Counted from the first letter of the stretch, positions 35,664 through 44,540 are shown. The stretch: DNA of 64,000 bases from Afipia massiliensis (GCF_014203115.1 NZ_JACHIJ010000007.1:227195-291194), one strand, 5' to 3'. Notes: a model not told the origin generated them from the sequence alone. Translations and numbers: made by a program.

Positions 35664-36236
35664 TTAGTTCTTGACGACGACCGTCGCGCCGACGCGCACC
35701 CGGTTATAAAGGTCGATGACGTCGTCATTGACCATCCGGAAACAACCTGACGAGACGGCCTGTCCGATCGTCTCGGGCTCGTTGGAGCCGTGAATGCGAT
35801 AGAGTGTCGATCCGAGATACAGGGCGCGCGCGCCGAGCGGATTGTCAGGTCCGCCGACCATGTGGCGCGGCAGATCCGGGCGGCGCCGCAGCATCTGCGC
35901 CGGCGGCGTCCAGCTCGGCCATTCCTTCTTCGCGGTGACGCGATGCGTTCCACCCCAGCGGAAGCCGTCGCGGCCGACGCCGATACCGTAACGCAGGGCA
36001 CGGCCACCCTCCTGCACCAGATACAGGCGGCGCTCCCTGGTATCGATGATGATCGTTCCCGGCGCGTAATTACCCTGGAAGCCGACCGTGGTGCGCGGAA
36101 TCGGGCCAGACCCGCCTCCCATTCCACCGCCGCCAAAAAGCTGAAGTAACGGATTGAACTCGGCATCCGCCATCGCGAAGCCGGTGCCGCCGAGCAAGGT
36201 CGCGGCGGTCAAAAATACGGTCAAAAGGCGCTTCAT
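35664..36236 (-). CDS. L,D-transpeptidase (YkuD family)
   Basis: A 190-residue secreted enzyme that forms 3-3 crosslinks in peptidoglycan or attaches proteins to it. The signal peptide (LLTVFLTAATLLGGTGFAMA) is followed by a Gly-rich linker (GGGGMGGGSG) and the YkuD domain: TIIIDTRERRLYLVQEGG, YRIHGSNEPETIG and the catalytic SSGCFRMVNDDVIDLY with the nucleophilic Cys in the HGxx(14-17)SxGCxRM motif. Length is typical for the single-domain alphaproteobacterial forms. The ATG at 36236 fits the signal peptide; longer readings do not. The family has many paralogues, so no symbol is given. Confidence 0.93.
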   Translation of the reverse strand: MKRLLTVFLTAATLLGGTGFAMADAEFNPLLQLFGGGGMGGGSGPIPRTTVGFQGNYAPGTIIIDTRERRLYLVQEGGRALRYGIGVGRDGFRWGGTHRVTAKKEWPSWTPPAQMLRRRPDLPRHMVGGPDNPLGARALYLGSTLYRIHGSNEPETIGQAVSSGCFRMVNDDVIDLYNRVRVGATVVVKN

Positions 36237-36692
36237 TAGAATCCTCGTAAGAGCTCGCCAGACAGTCGTGGAAATGTTCGCTTGGAGAGTATTGCGTAGG
36301 GGGCAGAGGTGCCACGAACTCGCGAGAAAGGCCACAAATTCCTTGCCTTCGCAACCCACGGACGCGTGATGGTCCACTGAACATGCATATTCAACGTCAG
36401 ATGTGTTCCCGCAAGATATGCCTCACGCGCGCAGTCGTTCCGCTGATCGAACCTACCGCAGCCTTTGACGAACTGTCATAAGGATGGTTCATCTAGTGTG
36501 GCGGTTCGCAAGTCCGCATCATTCTGCAGCGTGTCCTTTGCGGACTTGCGAGCCAAAGCCACACTAGAATCATAATTTCTAGTGTCCTTTTGAATCCGAA
36601 GTTCGCTACGGAAAGTGCTGCAAAATGAAGCGAACTTCGGATTCAGGACACTAGCGGCATCACAACAAAAAATCTCGAACGGGAGTGAAATG
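36237..36692. repeat. Intergenic region with a ~165-bp two-hairpin repeat (copy 1)
   Basis: The first 250 bases of this divergent gap hold nothing I recognise. From 36493 to 36654 lies a unit of two hairpins: A at 36493-36567 (ends CTAGTGTGG and CCACACTAG, inner GCAAGTCCGCA/TGCGGACTTGC) and B at 36579-36654 (ends CTAGTGTCC and GGACACTAG, inner GAATCCGAAGTTCGC/GCGAACTTCGGATTC). A second copy is at 47453-47615. The unit ends about 40 bases before the next start codon. Confidence 0.8.
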
Positions 36693-38237
36693 ATGAACGG
36701 TGCGGAAAGCCTGGTGCGAACATTGGTCGCGGGCGACGTGAATGTCTGCTTCACCAACCCAGGCACGTCGGAGATGCACTTTGTCGCCGCCTTGGACCGG
36801 GTCGATGGTATGCGATGCGTACTCGGGCTGTTTGAAGGCGTCGTGACCGGCGCAGCCGATGGGTATTACCGGATGGCCGGAAAGCCGGCATCGACACTGC
36901 TCCACCTGGGTCCCGGCCTCGCCAATGGCCTTGCCAACCTGCACAACGCGAAGAAGGCGCACTCCGGCATCGTCAACATCGTCGGACAGCATGCGACCTA
37001 TCACATCGAATACAATGCGCCGCTGACGTCGGATATCGAAGGTCTCGCCCGGCCGATGTCGGCCTGGGTCCGCACCTCGCCGGATTCGAAATCCATCGCG
37101 CGCGATGGTGCCGCCGCGATTGCCGCGGCCAGAAGCCATCCCGGGCAGATCGCCACGCTTATTCTGCCCGCCGACACGGCCTGGAACGAAGCTGATGGCA
37201 TTGCCCAGGTGCCTGAGGACTCGCAGCGCGCCAGCTACTCGCCAAAGGCCGTTGATGAGGCCGCCCGCGTTCTGCGCAGCGGCGAGCAGACGTTGCTGTT
37301 GCTGACCGGGAAAGCCCTCACGGAAGAAGGACTGGCGCTGGCGGCGCGCATCGCCGGCAAGACCGGATGCAAGGTGATGGGCCAGACCTATAATCCGCGC
37401 ATGGCGCGTGGGCGTGGGCGTTTTTCCATCGATCGCATTCCCTATGTGATCGAGCAGGCGCTGCCGATCCTGAAGAATTTCCGGCACATCGTTCTGATCG
37501 AGACCAACGACCCGGTGGCGTTCTTCGCCTATCCGAACAAGCCGAGCCTGCTCAAGCCGGAAGGCTGTGAGGTTCATCGTATGTGTGAAGCCGGCGAGAA
37601 TTCGGTCGCCGCGCTGCATGCGCTGGCCGATGCGCTCGGCGCCAAGGCAACTGATGCGAAGCCGCAGCAGCTTGTTGAACTGGCCAAGCCCACTGGCGCG
37701 CTGACGCATGCGTCCATCGCGCAAGTGATCGCGATGGCTATTCCGGAGAACGCCATCGTGGTGGATGAATCGATCACCACCGGCCGCGGCTTTTTTCCGC
37801 CGACGGCTGCTGCTGCTCCGCACGACTGGCTGCAGAACATGGGCGGATCGATCGGCTTTTCGACACCGGTCGCGACCGGAGCCGCGGTCGCGTGTCCGGA
37901 CCGCAAAGTGATCTGCATGGTAGGCGACGGCAGCGCGATGTACACGCTTCAGTCACTGTGGACGCAGGCGCGCGAAGGACTCGACGTCACGACGATCGTT
38001 TTTGCCAACCGCACCTATCAGATCCTGAAGGGCGAGTTCGCGGGCGTCGATGCGGGTGAGCCGGGACGCAAGGCGCTCGATATGCTCAACCTCGACAATC
38101 CGGCGCTCGACTGGGTATCGTTGGCGAAGGGCATGGGCGTGCCGGCCCAGTCGGTCACGACTGCGGAGGACTTTTCAAACGCGCTGACCAACTCGGTGCG
38201 TGAGAAGGGCCCGCGGCTGATCGAAGTCGTGATGTAA
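36693..38237 (+). CDS. ThDP-dependent enzyme, acetolactate synthase/benzoylformate decarboxylase-like
   Basis: A 514-residue thiamine-diphosphate enzyme. The N-terminal domain has NVCFTNPGTSEMHFV and the catalytic Glu in LGLFEGVVTGAADGYYR. The C-terminal cofactor site is VCMVGDGSAMYTLQSL (here ICMVGDGSAMYT) with the Asn-Thr-Tyr segment FANRTYQIL, matching GDG-x(~25)-N. It is shorter than anabolic IlvB (~570-600) and lacks a neighbouring ilvN, so it more likely acts on a 2-oxo acid as decarboxylase or lyase. GGGAG precedes two tandem ATGs; the second (36693) is better spaced. The reaction is not determinable from sequence alone. Confidence 0.87.
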   Translation: MNGAESLVRTLVAGDVNVCFTNPGTSEMHFVAALDRVDGMRCVLGLFEGVVTGAADGYYRMAGKPASTLLHLGPGLANGLANLHNAKKAHSGIVNIVGQHATYHIEYNAPLTSDIEGLARPMSAWVRTSPDSKSIARDGAAAIAAARSHPGQIATLILPADTAWNEADGIAQVPEDSQRASYSPKAVDEAARVLRSGEQTLLLLTGKALTEEGLALAARIAGKTGCKVMGQTYNPRMARGRGRFSIDRIPYVIEQALPILKNFRHIVLIETNDPVAFFAYPNKPSLLKPEGCEVHRMCEAGENSVAALHALADALGAKATDAKPQQLVELAKPTGALTHASIAQVIAMAIPENAIVVDESITTGRGFFPPTAAAAPHDWLQNMGGSIGFSTPVATGAAVACPDRKVICMVGDGSAMYTLQSLWTQAREGLDVTTIVFANRTYQILKGEFAGVDAGEPGRKALDMLNLDNPALDWVSLAKGMGVPAQSVTTAEDFSNALTNSVREKGPRLIEVVM

Positions 38238-38309
38238 CGACGGATACGACGGCATGATCCCGCAGAGCGGGACGAGTCCGATCCTACCGGACATGACAAA
38301 GCGAAAGGT

Positions 38310-38332
38310 CTGATTCAGCGACGTTGAATCAG
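38310..38332. repeat. Inverted repeat CTGATTCA/TGAATCAG
   Basis: Perfect eight-base arms at 38310-38317 and 38325-38332 with a seven-base loop, in the gap after the ThDP gene. It carries two GANTC methylation-type sites and resembles a dispersed repeat of Rhizobiales. Confidence 0.55.
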
Positions 38333-38398
38333 GCCGGAAATGGAACCTGGGGCGAGTCCTCTGCGTTGATGCAAAGCATTCTCGCCAGGTTTTCCGAT

Positions 38399-38614
38399 AT
38401 GAGCGTTTTCCATGGCTCGTCATTCAGCCCCGACACCATCGCGGTCATGACGCAGGCGTTTGAAGAGGCGGTCCAAACGCTGCCGTTTCCGGTTGGATCG
38501 GCGCGGGTTCAGACGCTGGCGAAAAATATCGTCGAGCTTGCGTCACAAGGCGAGCGCGATCCCGAGCGGATGAAGCTGCTAGCGCTGCTCGCTCTGAAGT
38601 CGGCCGAGATTTGA
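38399..38614 (+). CDS. Small conserved hypothetical protein
   Basis: A 71-residue helical protein beginning MSVFHGSSFSPDTIAVMTQ. The opening FHGSSF block followed by a helical domain ending in ERDPERMKLLALLALKS is a pattern I associate with a small Bradyrhizobium-group family of unknown role. Earlier in-frame starts exist (ATG 38369); none has a good ribosome site, and this one was chosen for the family-like N-terminus. Coding status is likely, start uncertain. Confidence 0.6.
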   Translation: MSVFHGSSFSPDTIAVMTQAFEEAVQTLPFPVGSARVQTLAKNIVELASQGERDPERMKLLALLALKSAEI

Positions 38615-38810
38615 TGCTTTAATCCACGCGATAGCGGCGTCTCGCGGAGATGTCTGCGGGTGCAGATGCGCTGCGGCGTGACGCGGGCCGGTATTATGGA
38701 AAGGTTTAGTTAAGTCTTCAGCAGCTTCTTGCGGCTAGGTTAGCCGTGGCCTGTCAAGACGGTCGCCCGGCGCGGCGATCACGTGCAAGAATTGCAACGA
38801 GGTTGAGCTC

Positions 38811-38972
38811 ATGAAGATGGTGGTTGATTTTATTAGAGACGAAGCGGCTGCGACGTCGATCGAGTATGCGCTGCTAGCGGCGGGCATCGCGGTCGCGATT
38901 GTTGCGGCGGTGAATGGTCTTGGCACCACGCTCGGCGGCAAGTACGACACGGTCAAGACCGCCTTCGACTGA
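38811..38972 (+). CDS. Flp/Fap-type pilin subunit
   Basis: A 53-residue type IVb prepilin. It starts with a short charged leader (MKMVVDFIRDEAAATS) and continues with IEYALLAAGIAVAIVAAV, the hydrophobic helix that packs in the pilus core. The Glu-Tyr pair after the leader is the Flp signature; the prepilin peptidase would cut shortly before it. It ends with GGKYDTVKTAFD. No cpa or tad assembly genes are near, so it is an orphan or spare pilin gene in this window. Confidence 0.88.
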   Translation: MKMVVDFIRDEAAATSIEYALLAAGIAVAIVAAVNGLGTTLGGKYDTVKTAFD

Positions 38973-39175
38973 CCACGGATTTCATCTCGCCGGATGTCCT
39001 TAGCGGTGGGCCGCGAGCAACGTCTCCCCACCGTGGTGTAATCAAGCGCCGTTCGCCTTTCACCTTTTTCTTCACCCAATCAGTTACGAAACTTCGACTT
39101 CAGTCGCGCAGGACGCGCCGAGCAAAAAAGCCAAAGACGTAATGAGTGTTTGATCAAGTCGGGAATCGGGACGAA

Positions 39176-39250
39176 TGGTGGGCGCACAAGGGATCGAACC
39201 TTGGACCTCTCCCGTGTGAAGGGAACGCTCTCCCGCTGAGCTATGCGCCC
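39176..39250 (-). tRNA. tRNA-Val (anticodon CAC)
   Basis: On the minus strand: acceptor GGGCGCA/TGCGCCC, D-arm GCTC/GAGC, anticodon stem TTCCC/GGGAG with loop TTCACAC, T-arm CAAGG/CCTTG with TTCGATC, discriminator A and encoded CCA. The CAC anticodon reads GTG codons. Confidence 0.95.
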
Positions 39251-39343
39251 GGGAACGACCGGCAACGATCATACAAGCCCGGATTTACGGAAGCGGGGGT
39301 AGGGGTGTCAAGCGCGGGCAGGCTGAACGCGCGAGAATTCGGC

Positions 39344-40645
39344 TTAACCCGGCTGGCGGGCCCGTGAGGCATGCGCCTGCAGCGCCCGAATCCGCTGAGC
39401 CAGCGTGCCGCGCGCCTCGGTGACAGCTCCATTCGGCGCCGCGCCGTTGGGGGGCGTGCCGTTCGCTGTCGTCGCTTTGACGATCGTGCTGATGGCCGGC
39501 TTCTGCTCTTCCGATGCCAGAATAGCTTCGATCGGCGAGTCCGGACCTTCGAGCGTGACGGCGAGTTTGGCGACCTCGGCCGCGATGTCGTTGATGCGCT
39601 CCCGCAGCAGCGCATTTTCCATACGCTCGGTGGACCAGGAACTTTCGGCCTGCTGCTGAATGAGATTGATCTCGCGTTGAACCTTGGCGCGTTCGTCGCG
39701 GGCGACGGTGAGCTGTTCTTCGAGTGAGGTCTTCTCCGCGCGAAGCTTGTCCATCGCGGAGGAGTTGCCGGTGCCGGCCGCCATGTCCTCGCGCAGTTTC
39801 TGCTCGGTCTGTTTCGCGGCCTCAGCCTGCTGGCGAAGCAGGTTGTTCTCATATTCGCGCTCGGCGAGTATCTTGCCCTGTAGCGCCAGGCGATTTTCGA
39901 GATCGGTGACGCGGCTGGAGAGCATTTCGGTTTCTTTGGTCTGCACAACCAGTTGGCGATCGAGGTCGCCGACCCGTCCGCTCAGATTCTCGACCTTGCC
40001 GCGGGCGTCGCTCAGTTCGCGTGTCGCGATCTCTGCTTCGTTGCGATGATCGGTCAGGCGCTGCTGGCTGCTGGCGACTTCCTTCTCGGCGTCGTTGACG
40101 CGGTTTTGCAGCGCTTCGATCTGGCTGCGAACCGCGAGCAGTTCGATCTGGCGGCTTTCCGCCGTCATCGAGCTCTGGGAGAGTTCGCTGTTGAGCTTTC
40201 CGAGGTCGGCCTGCTTGCCGGCCAGTTGCTGCTCGGCTGTGCGCAATGATTGCGTCTTGGCGGCAAATTCTTCTTCCGTCGCGCGCAGCTGATCCTTCAG
40301 CGCCTTCTCGCGCGCTTCGAGGGCGAAAATCGCGGCGTTCTTCTCGCCGAGTTCGATCTTCAGGCGATTGATTGCGTCGGATTTCTTGCCGAGTTCGGCG
40401 AGCTGGCTGGAGGTCTTGTTCTTGAGCTGCTCGACGCTCATTTCGAGCCTGCGGGCCGACATCGCAAATTCCGCGCGCAACTGGTCCTTGTCGGCCTGGA
40501 TCTCGGCCATCGACAGCGGCGTCGCCGCCTCGAGGCGCTTGGTCGTCAGTCGTACCGCGCGGTTGTGCACCAGCGGCATGATCATCAGACCGAACAACAT
40601 CGAGACCAGAAAACCGATCGCCAAATACATGATCGGTTCGACCAT
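39344..40645 (-). CDS. Membrane-anchored coiled-coil protein, hypothetical
   Basis: A 433-residue protein with one N-terminal membrane helix (YLAIGFLVSMLFGLMIMPLV) followed by some 300 residues of nearly unbroken heptad-type coiled coil, rich in Glu, Gln, Leu and Arg (for example RVTDLENRLALQGKILAE). The last ~70 residues are Pro/Ala-rich and end in a basic helix. This looks like an inner-membrane scaffold or length-measuring protein; no family function is known to me. The start at 40645 places the helix at the very N-terminus; a 13-residue longer reading is possible. Confidence 0.8.
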   Translation of the reverse strand: MVEPIMYLAIGFLVSMLFGLMIMPLVHNRAVRLTTKRLEAATPLSMAEIQADKDQLRAEFAMSARRLEMSVEQLKNKTSSQLAELGKKSDAINRLKIELGEKNAAIFALEAREKALKDQLRATEEEFAAKTQSLRTAEQQLAGKQADLGKLNSELSQSSMTAESRQIELLAVRSQIEALQNRVNDAEKEVASSQQRLTDHRNEAEIATRELSDARGKVENLSGRVGDLDRQLVVQTKETEMLSSRVTDLENRLALQGKILAEREYENNLLRQQAEAAKQTEQKLREDMAAGTGNSSAMDKLRAEKTSLEEQLTVARDERAKVQREINLIQQQAESSWSTERMENALLRERINDIAAEVAKLAVTLEGPDSPIEAILASEEQKPAISTIVKATTANGTPPNGAAPNGAVTEARGTLAQRIRALQAHASRARQPG

Positions 40646-40782
40646 ATGTGAGACCCCTACGTCAGATTTGACCCTTTTTACCATGCCCGGCGGGCGTGGA
40701 AAAAGCTAGCGGAACAGCGCGTTAACGTGAATCCGCTGGCGGCTCGATGGCCGCCGGTGATGGTCCGGTCAGGAGCGAGGAA

Positions 40783-41355
40783 TCAGAAGGGATTCCAGGT
40801 CGCGCGGGGCGTGAACTTCAGGTAGCCGATATTGGCGCCCAGCCGCAGACCCACGCCGGAACGGATCGGAACCAGCACGATGCCGTTCGCCGTCAGCGCC
40901 GTCATGCCGAAGCCGCCGATGATGTAGGCCGAGCCGTCGATGCCGGCGAAGCGCTGATAGATAGCGTCGGTGGCGGGCAGGTTGTAGACCAGCACCATGG
41001 TGCGCGCGCCGTCGCCGCCCCAGTCGAAGCCGACCGACGGGCCCTGCCAGTAGACCCGCAGGTCGCCGGCGTTCTTGGTGTAGAGCGTGCCTTCGCCATA
41101 GCGCAGGCCGGCGACGAAAGCGCCGCTGCCTTCCTCGCCGAGCACGTAGCCGTTGGGCAGGCCCCATTGGCTGACCGCACGCTCGATGACCGATGCCAGT
41201 CCGCGGGACACGCCGCCGAAGAACCGGTGACCTGCGCCGACCAATTCGTCCGGGCCATAGCTATTGGGGGCGGCTCGCTGCTGGGCAGAGGCCGGCATTG
41301 CCAGGGAAATTGTCGCTGCAAACACCAGCGCCGCGATGCGCGAAGCGAAAGTCAT
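40783..41355 (-). CDS. eipA: DUF1134 periplasmic envelope protein (EipA-like)
   Basis: A 190-residue secreted protein. A signal peptide (ALVFAATISLAMPASAQ) precedes the DUF1134 domain: GHRFFGGVSRGLASVIERAV, YVLGEEGSGAFVAGLRYGEG and YWQGPSVGFDWGGDGARTM, ending ATWNPF. In Brucella abortus the DUF1134 protein EipA is periplasmic and needed for envelope integrity; in Caulobacter the family is conserved too. Function here is inferred from that. The ATG at 41355 fits the signal peptide. It is divergent from the YHS gene across ~120 bases. Confidence 0.88.
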   Translation of the reverse strand: MTFASRIAALVFAATISLAMPASAQQRAAPNSYGPDELVGAGHRFFGGVSRGLASVIERAVSQWGLPNGYVLGEEGSGAFVAGLRYGEGTLYTKNAGDLRVYWQGPSVGFDWGGDGARTMVLVYNLPATDAIYQRFAGIDGSAYIIGGFGMTALTANGIVLVPIRSGVGLRLGANIGYLKFTPRATWNPF

Positions 41356-41477
41356 GAAGGAACCCCTTGGACCACCAGATGGCCGAGTTTCATAGCCATC
41401 GCTTAACGCCTTGCTGAGAAGCAAGGGCTTAAGCTCCGGTCCCACGTCCCCGACTCGATTGTTTATCAGCATCAACT

Positions 41478-41987
41478 ATGACGGCACGGCGGCAGGAAAA
41501 TAAAGGGCGGCACCTTAGAATCGCCTGTGTTGCGGTATTGGCCGGGGCTGTGAGCCTCGCTGGACCGCATGCCGGGGCGTGGGCGGCGGTCACCGAACGG
41601 GTGGTCGTGAACCGCCATAGCGGTCTCGCCATCGATGGTTTCGATCCCGTAGCCTATTTTACCGATGCTGAGGCTATGAGGGGAGAGCCGGACATCGAAG
41701 CATCCAAGGCCGGGGCCATCTGGCGTTTTCGGAACGATGCCAATCGTGCCGTTTTCCTGGCCCATCCGGATATCTACGGACCTCGCTTCGGGGGGTATGA
41801 CCCGGTCGATGTGGCACAGGGGAAGGCCGTCGCAGGGCGGGCGCAGTTGTGGCTGATTTCAGGTGAGCGGTTGTACCTCTTCAGCCGTGAAGACAACCGC
41901 AATGCCTTTGCAGCCGATCCGGAAGAGGTCCTCAAACGCGCCAGCGGTAAATGGCCGGCTCTGGTTGAGAGCCTTTCAAATTATTGA
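41478..41987 (+). CDS. Exported YHS-domain protein
   Basis: A 169-residue protein with a signal peptide (IACVAVLAGAVSLAGPHAG, cleavage near AWAA) and a YHS-like domain: GLAIDGFDPVAYFTDAEAMRG, AIWRFRNDANRAVFLAHPD and YGPRFGGYDP. YHS domains are small and often linked to metal handling or redox enzymes; this one has the usual FDPVAYF block but lacks cysteines, so a metal role is doubtful. The stop codon overlaps the end of the convergent cysQ gene by seven bases. Confidence 0.85.
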   Translation: MTARRQENKGRHLRIACVAVLAGAVSLAGPHAGAWAAVTERVVVNRHSGLAIDGFDPVAYFTDAEAMRGEPDIEASKAGAIWRFRNDANRAVFLAHPDIYGPRFGGYDPVDVAQGKAVAGRAQLWLISGERLYLFSREDNRNAFAADPEEVLKRASGKWPALVESLSNY

Positions 41988-42814
41988 CCCGCCACCGCCG
42001 GATCGCCCCAGGCGATGAACTCAGGAACCAGAAAGTCCTCACGGGCTTCCCCGAAGCAGAGGGCGGCTCCTTTGCTATCGGTGATTTTGCCCCCCGCCGC
42101 TGTCACAACCGCATGGCCGGCCGCGACGTCCCATTCAGACGTCGGGGACAGCCGGGGATAGATGTCGGCGCCGCCCTCGGCGATCCGGCCAAACTTGACC
42201 GCGGATCCGAGGGCTTGCCGGATCGCTCCGGGCCGGGCTGAGATGAACGCTTCGGTCCGCTTGTCGCCATGCGACCTGCTCACGGCCACGATCCAGGCCG
42301 TACGAGGACCAGGATGAGGGCGGGTGTGGATCGGCTGGGCAGAGCGAGCCTTGCCATCCTTGGTGATAAGCAGCCGCTCCGCGCCCCGGCCGACAACCCC
42401 ACGCCAGAGCAGCCCCAGGGCGGGGGCGGCGATAATTCCAAGTACCGGCGTGCCGTGGGTAATGAGCGCGACGTTGACGGTAAACTCGTCACGCCCGGCA
42501 ACGAACTCCTTGGTGCCGTCCAGCGGGTCGACCAGAAAAAAGCTGTTCTTGTAGGGGCGGGCGGCAAGGCTGGTGCGTTCCTCCGACAGTGCCGGAATAT
42601 TCGGCGCGAGTGCCTTGAGGCCTTCCGCGATGATGCGGTCTGCGGCCATGTCTGCTTCCGTGACGGGAGAGCCGTCGGATTTTCCCTCGACCTGCATGGT
42701 GGAACGGCTGACCGCGAGAATTGCCGCGCCAGCCTGCACGACGATGTCCGTCAATGGCTCCATCAGGGCGGCTGCGGCATCGCGATCGATCGCGGGACTG
42801 GAGATTTCGGTCAT
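41981..42814 (-). CDS. cysQ: 3'(2'),5'-bisphosphate nucleotidase CysQ
   Basis: A 277-residue Mg-dependent phosphatase of the inositol monophosphatase superfamily that clears adenosine 3',5'-bisphosphate (PAP) made in sulfate assimilation. The metal sites are EERTSL near residue 80, FFLVDPLDGTKEFVAGRDEF and SPTSEWDVAAGHAVV. The DPLDGTKEF block, with Lys-Glu, is typical of CysQ rather than SuhB. The N-terminus carries KSDGSPVTEADMAAD, another family block. The gene is convergent with the YHS gene and divergent from chpT. Confidence 0.92.
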   Translation of the reverse strand: MTEISSPAIDRDAAAALMEPLTDIVVQAGAAILAVSRSTMQVEGKSDGSPVTEADMAADRIIAEGLKALAPNIPALSEERTSLAARPYKNSFFLVDPLDGTKEFVAGRDEFTVNVALITHGTPVLGIIAAPALGLLWRGVVGRGAERLLITKDGKARSAQPIHTRPHPGPRTAWIVAVSRSHGDKRTEAFISARPGAIRQALGSAVKFGRIAEGGADIYPRLSPTSEWDVAAGHAVVTAAGGKITDSKGAALCFGEAREDFLVPEFIAWGDPAVAGQ

Positions 42815-42988
42815 AGATCAGCCTTCAATCCGCTGTGGTTGGTGTCCCGCGTCGGTGGCCGCGAGCCCAGCCGCAGTGTATCAAACCATAAAGCATGTGT
42901 GATTCGCCGCGTCAGCACGCTGCGGCTGATCGTCAGCGCGTGATCGCAGGAAATCGCCGAAAAATCTCTGGAAAATCCGAGGAAGTCT

Positions 42989-43636
42989 ATGTCTGGCACG
43001 TCAACTCCCGGTCCTACACCCGATGCTCTCGAACTCGCCGCGTTGATGTGCTCGCGCGTCTGCCATGATCTCATCAACCCGGTGGGTGCGATCGTCAACG
43101 GGCTAGAAGTGTTCGACAGCAGCAACAAGGAAGATGACAAGGAATTCGCGCTCGATCTGATCCGTAAGAGCGCGAAATCGACCTCCGCGCGTCTGCAGTT
43201 CTGCCGCATTGCTTATGGAGCCGCGGGATCGGCAGGGTCGCAGATCGATCTCGGCGAGGCCCAGAAGATGACGCGCAATCATCTTGAGGACGCAAAGACC
43301 AAGATCACCTGGAATTTGCCGCATGTGCTGATGGCGAAGAATCGCGTCAAGCTGCTGCTGAACATGTTTGTGATCGCGCAGCAGGCCATTCCCCGCGGCG
43401 GTGAACTCACAGTCGACCCGATCGGCGAAGGGGATATGATGGGGTTTCGCGTCCGCGCCGCAGGCGCCAACGCGCGGGAGCCGCAGAACGTCGCGGCGCA
43501 ATTGAATCTCGACAATGCCGGATCGGTGTCCGCGCACGCGGTCCAGCCCTATTACACGGCGCTGCTGGCGCAGGCATGCGGGCTAAAGGTGTCGCTTGCT
43601 GCTGAAACGGACGCTGTCGTCCTCACCGCGTCCTAG
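42989..43636 (+). CDS. chpT: Histidine phosphotransferase ChpT
   Basis: A 215-residue dimeric phosphotransferase that carries phosphate from the CckA kinase to CtrA and CpdR in the alphaproteobacterial cell-cycle relay. The dimerisation helix holds the phosphorylated His in CSRVCHDLINPVGAIVNG, followed by ALDLIRKSAKSTSARLQFCR and a degenerate HATPase-like domain, as in Caulobacter ChpT. GAGGAAG precedes the ATG. Its response regulator partner ctrA lies 6.5 kb downstream, with the che operon between. A GC hairpin at 43668-43691 may end the transcript. Confidence 0.92.
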   Translation: MSGTSTPGPTPDALELAALMCSRVCHDLINPVGAIVNGLEVFDSSNKEDDKEFALDLIRKSAKSTSARLQFCRIAYGAAGSAGSQIDLGEAQKMTRNHLEDAKTKITWNLPHVLMAKNRVKLLLNMFVIAQQAIPRGGELTVDPIGEGDMMGFRVRAAGANAREPQNVAAQLNLDNAGSVSAHAVQPYYTALLAQACGLKVSLAAETDAVVLTAS

Positions 43637-43820
43637 TTGTATCTTCATAAACTCTTAATGAACTGATCCCCGGCGGTGCCATCCTCCGGGGGAACGCCTT
43701 AGCGTCTTATTCAGCGCGTTCTTTTCCAAATGCTCAACCAATATTAAACGCTTTGCGTCGAGACTGTGGGCATTCCGGGAGGCGTGTGTTGCGTGCCCGT
43801 TTGCGCGAAGGCTTGATTTT

Positions 43821-44351
43821 ATGGACGATCTGCTGCGTGAGTTTCTGACTGAAACCAATGAGAGTCTCGACACTGTCGACAATCAGTTGGTTCGCTTCGA
43901 ACAGGATCCGAACAACGCGAAGATTCTCGACAATATCTTCCGGCTTGTTCATACGATCAAAGGGACCTGCGGCTTTCTCGGATTGCCGCGTCTGGAAGCC
44001 CTCGCTCACGCTGCCGAGACGCTGATGGGCAAATTCCGTGACGGAATGCCGGTGACCGGCGAGGCCGTCACGTTGATCCTGAGCACGATCGACCGCATCA
44101 AAGAAATTCTTGGGCAACTCGAGGCCACCGAAGCTGAGCCCGAAGGCGCCGACGTCGACTTGATCGACGCGCTTCACCACATGGTCGAGCAGGGCATGGC
44201 CGCTATGGCAGCGCCTGCACCTGAAGCCGCCGCTGCCAAACCCGCAGTGACGGTGGGCGCCGCGGTCCCGCAGACACTTGAGCGCGAATTGCGGCCTGGC
44301 GAGGTTTCACTGGACGAGCTCGAGCGCGCATTCCGCGAGACGGAGACGTAA
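43821..44351 (+). CDS. cheA: CheA N-terminal fragment: P1 (HPt) domain
   Basis: A 176-residue product ending at the in-frame TAA. Residues ~1-110 are the P1 phosphotransfer domain: MDDLLREFLTETNESLDTVD, then FRLVHTIKGTCGFLGLPRLE with the phosphorylated His, and ETLMGKFRDGMPVTGEAV. The rest is linker, with a conserved-looking acidic ELRPGEVSLDELERAFRE just before the stop. As made, it would be a free HPt protein lacking the kinase. Free P1 can in principle be phosphorylated in trans by a CheA core. Confidence 0.8.
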   Translation: MDDLLREFLTETNESLDTVDNQLVRFEQDPNNAKILDNIFRLVHTIKGTCGFLGLPRLEALAHAAETLMGKFRDGMPVTGEAVTLILSTIDRIKEILGQLEATEAEPEGADVDLIDALHHMVEQGMAAMAAPAPEAAAAKPAVTVGAAVPQTLERELRPGEVSLDELERAFRETET

Positions 44352-44540
44352 ATTTCCGCGCTGCCGCTTGCTCCGGTCGAGCAGCCGGCTCCGATAGTCG
44401 AGGCTCCCAAGCCTGTCGCCGCCAAGCCAGCCGCAGCGAAGCCGAGCCCGAAGAAGCCCGTTATCGAGAATGAGACGGCGGAAAGCGACAAGATCGCCAA
44501 CCAGTCCATTCGCGTCAACGTCGACACGCTTGAACACCTG

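Noticed and set aside
36476..36766. 96-codon minus-strand frame upstream of the ThDP gene
   Set aside because: Formed by the two-hairpin repeat and the antisense of the ThDP N-terminus.
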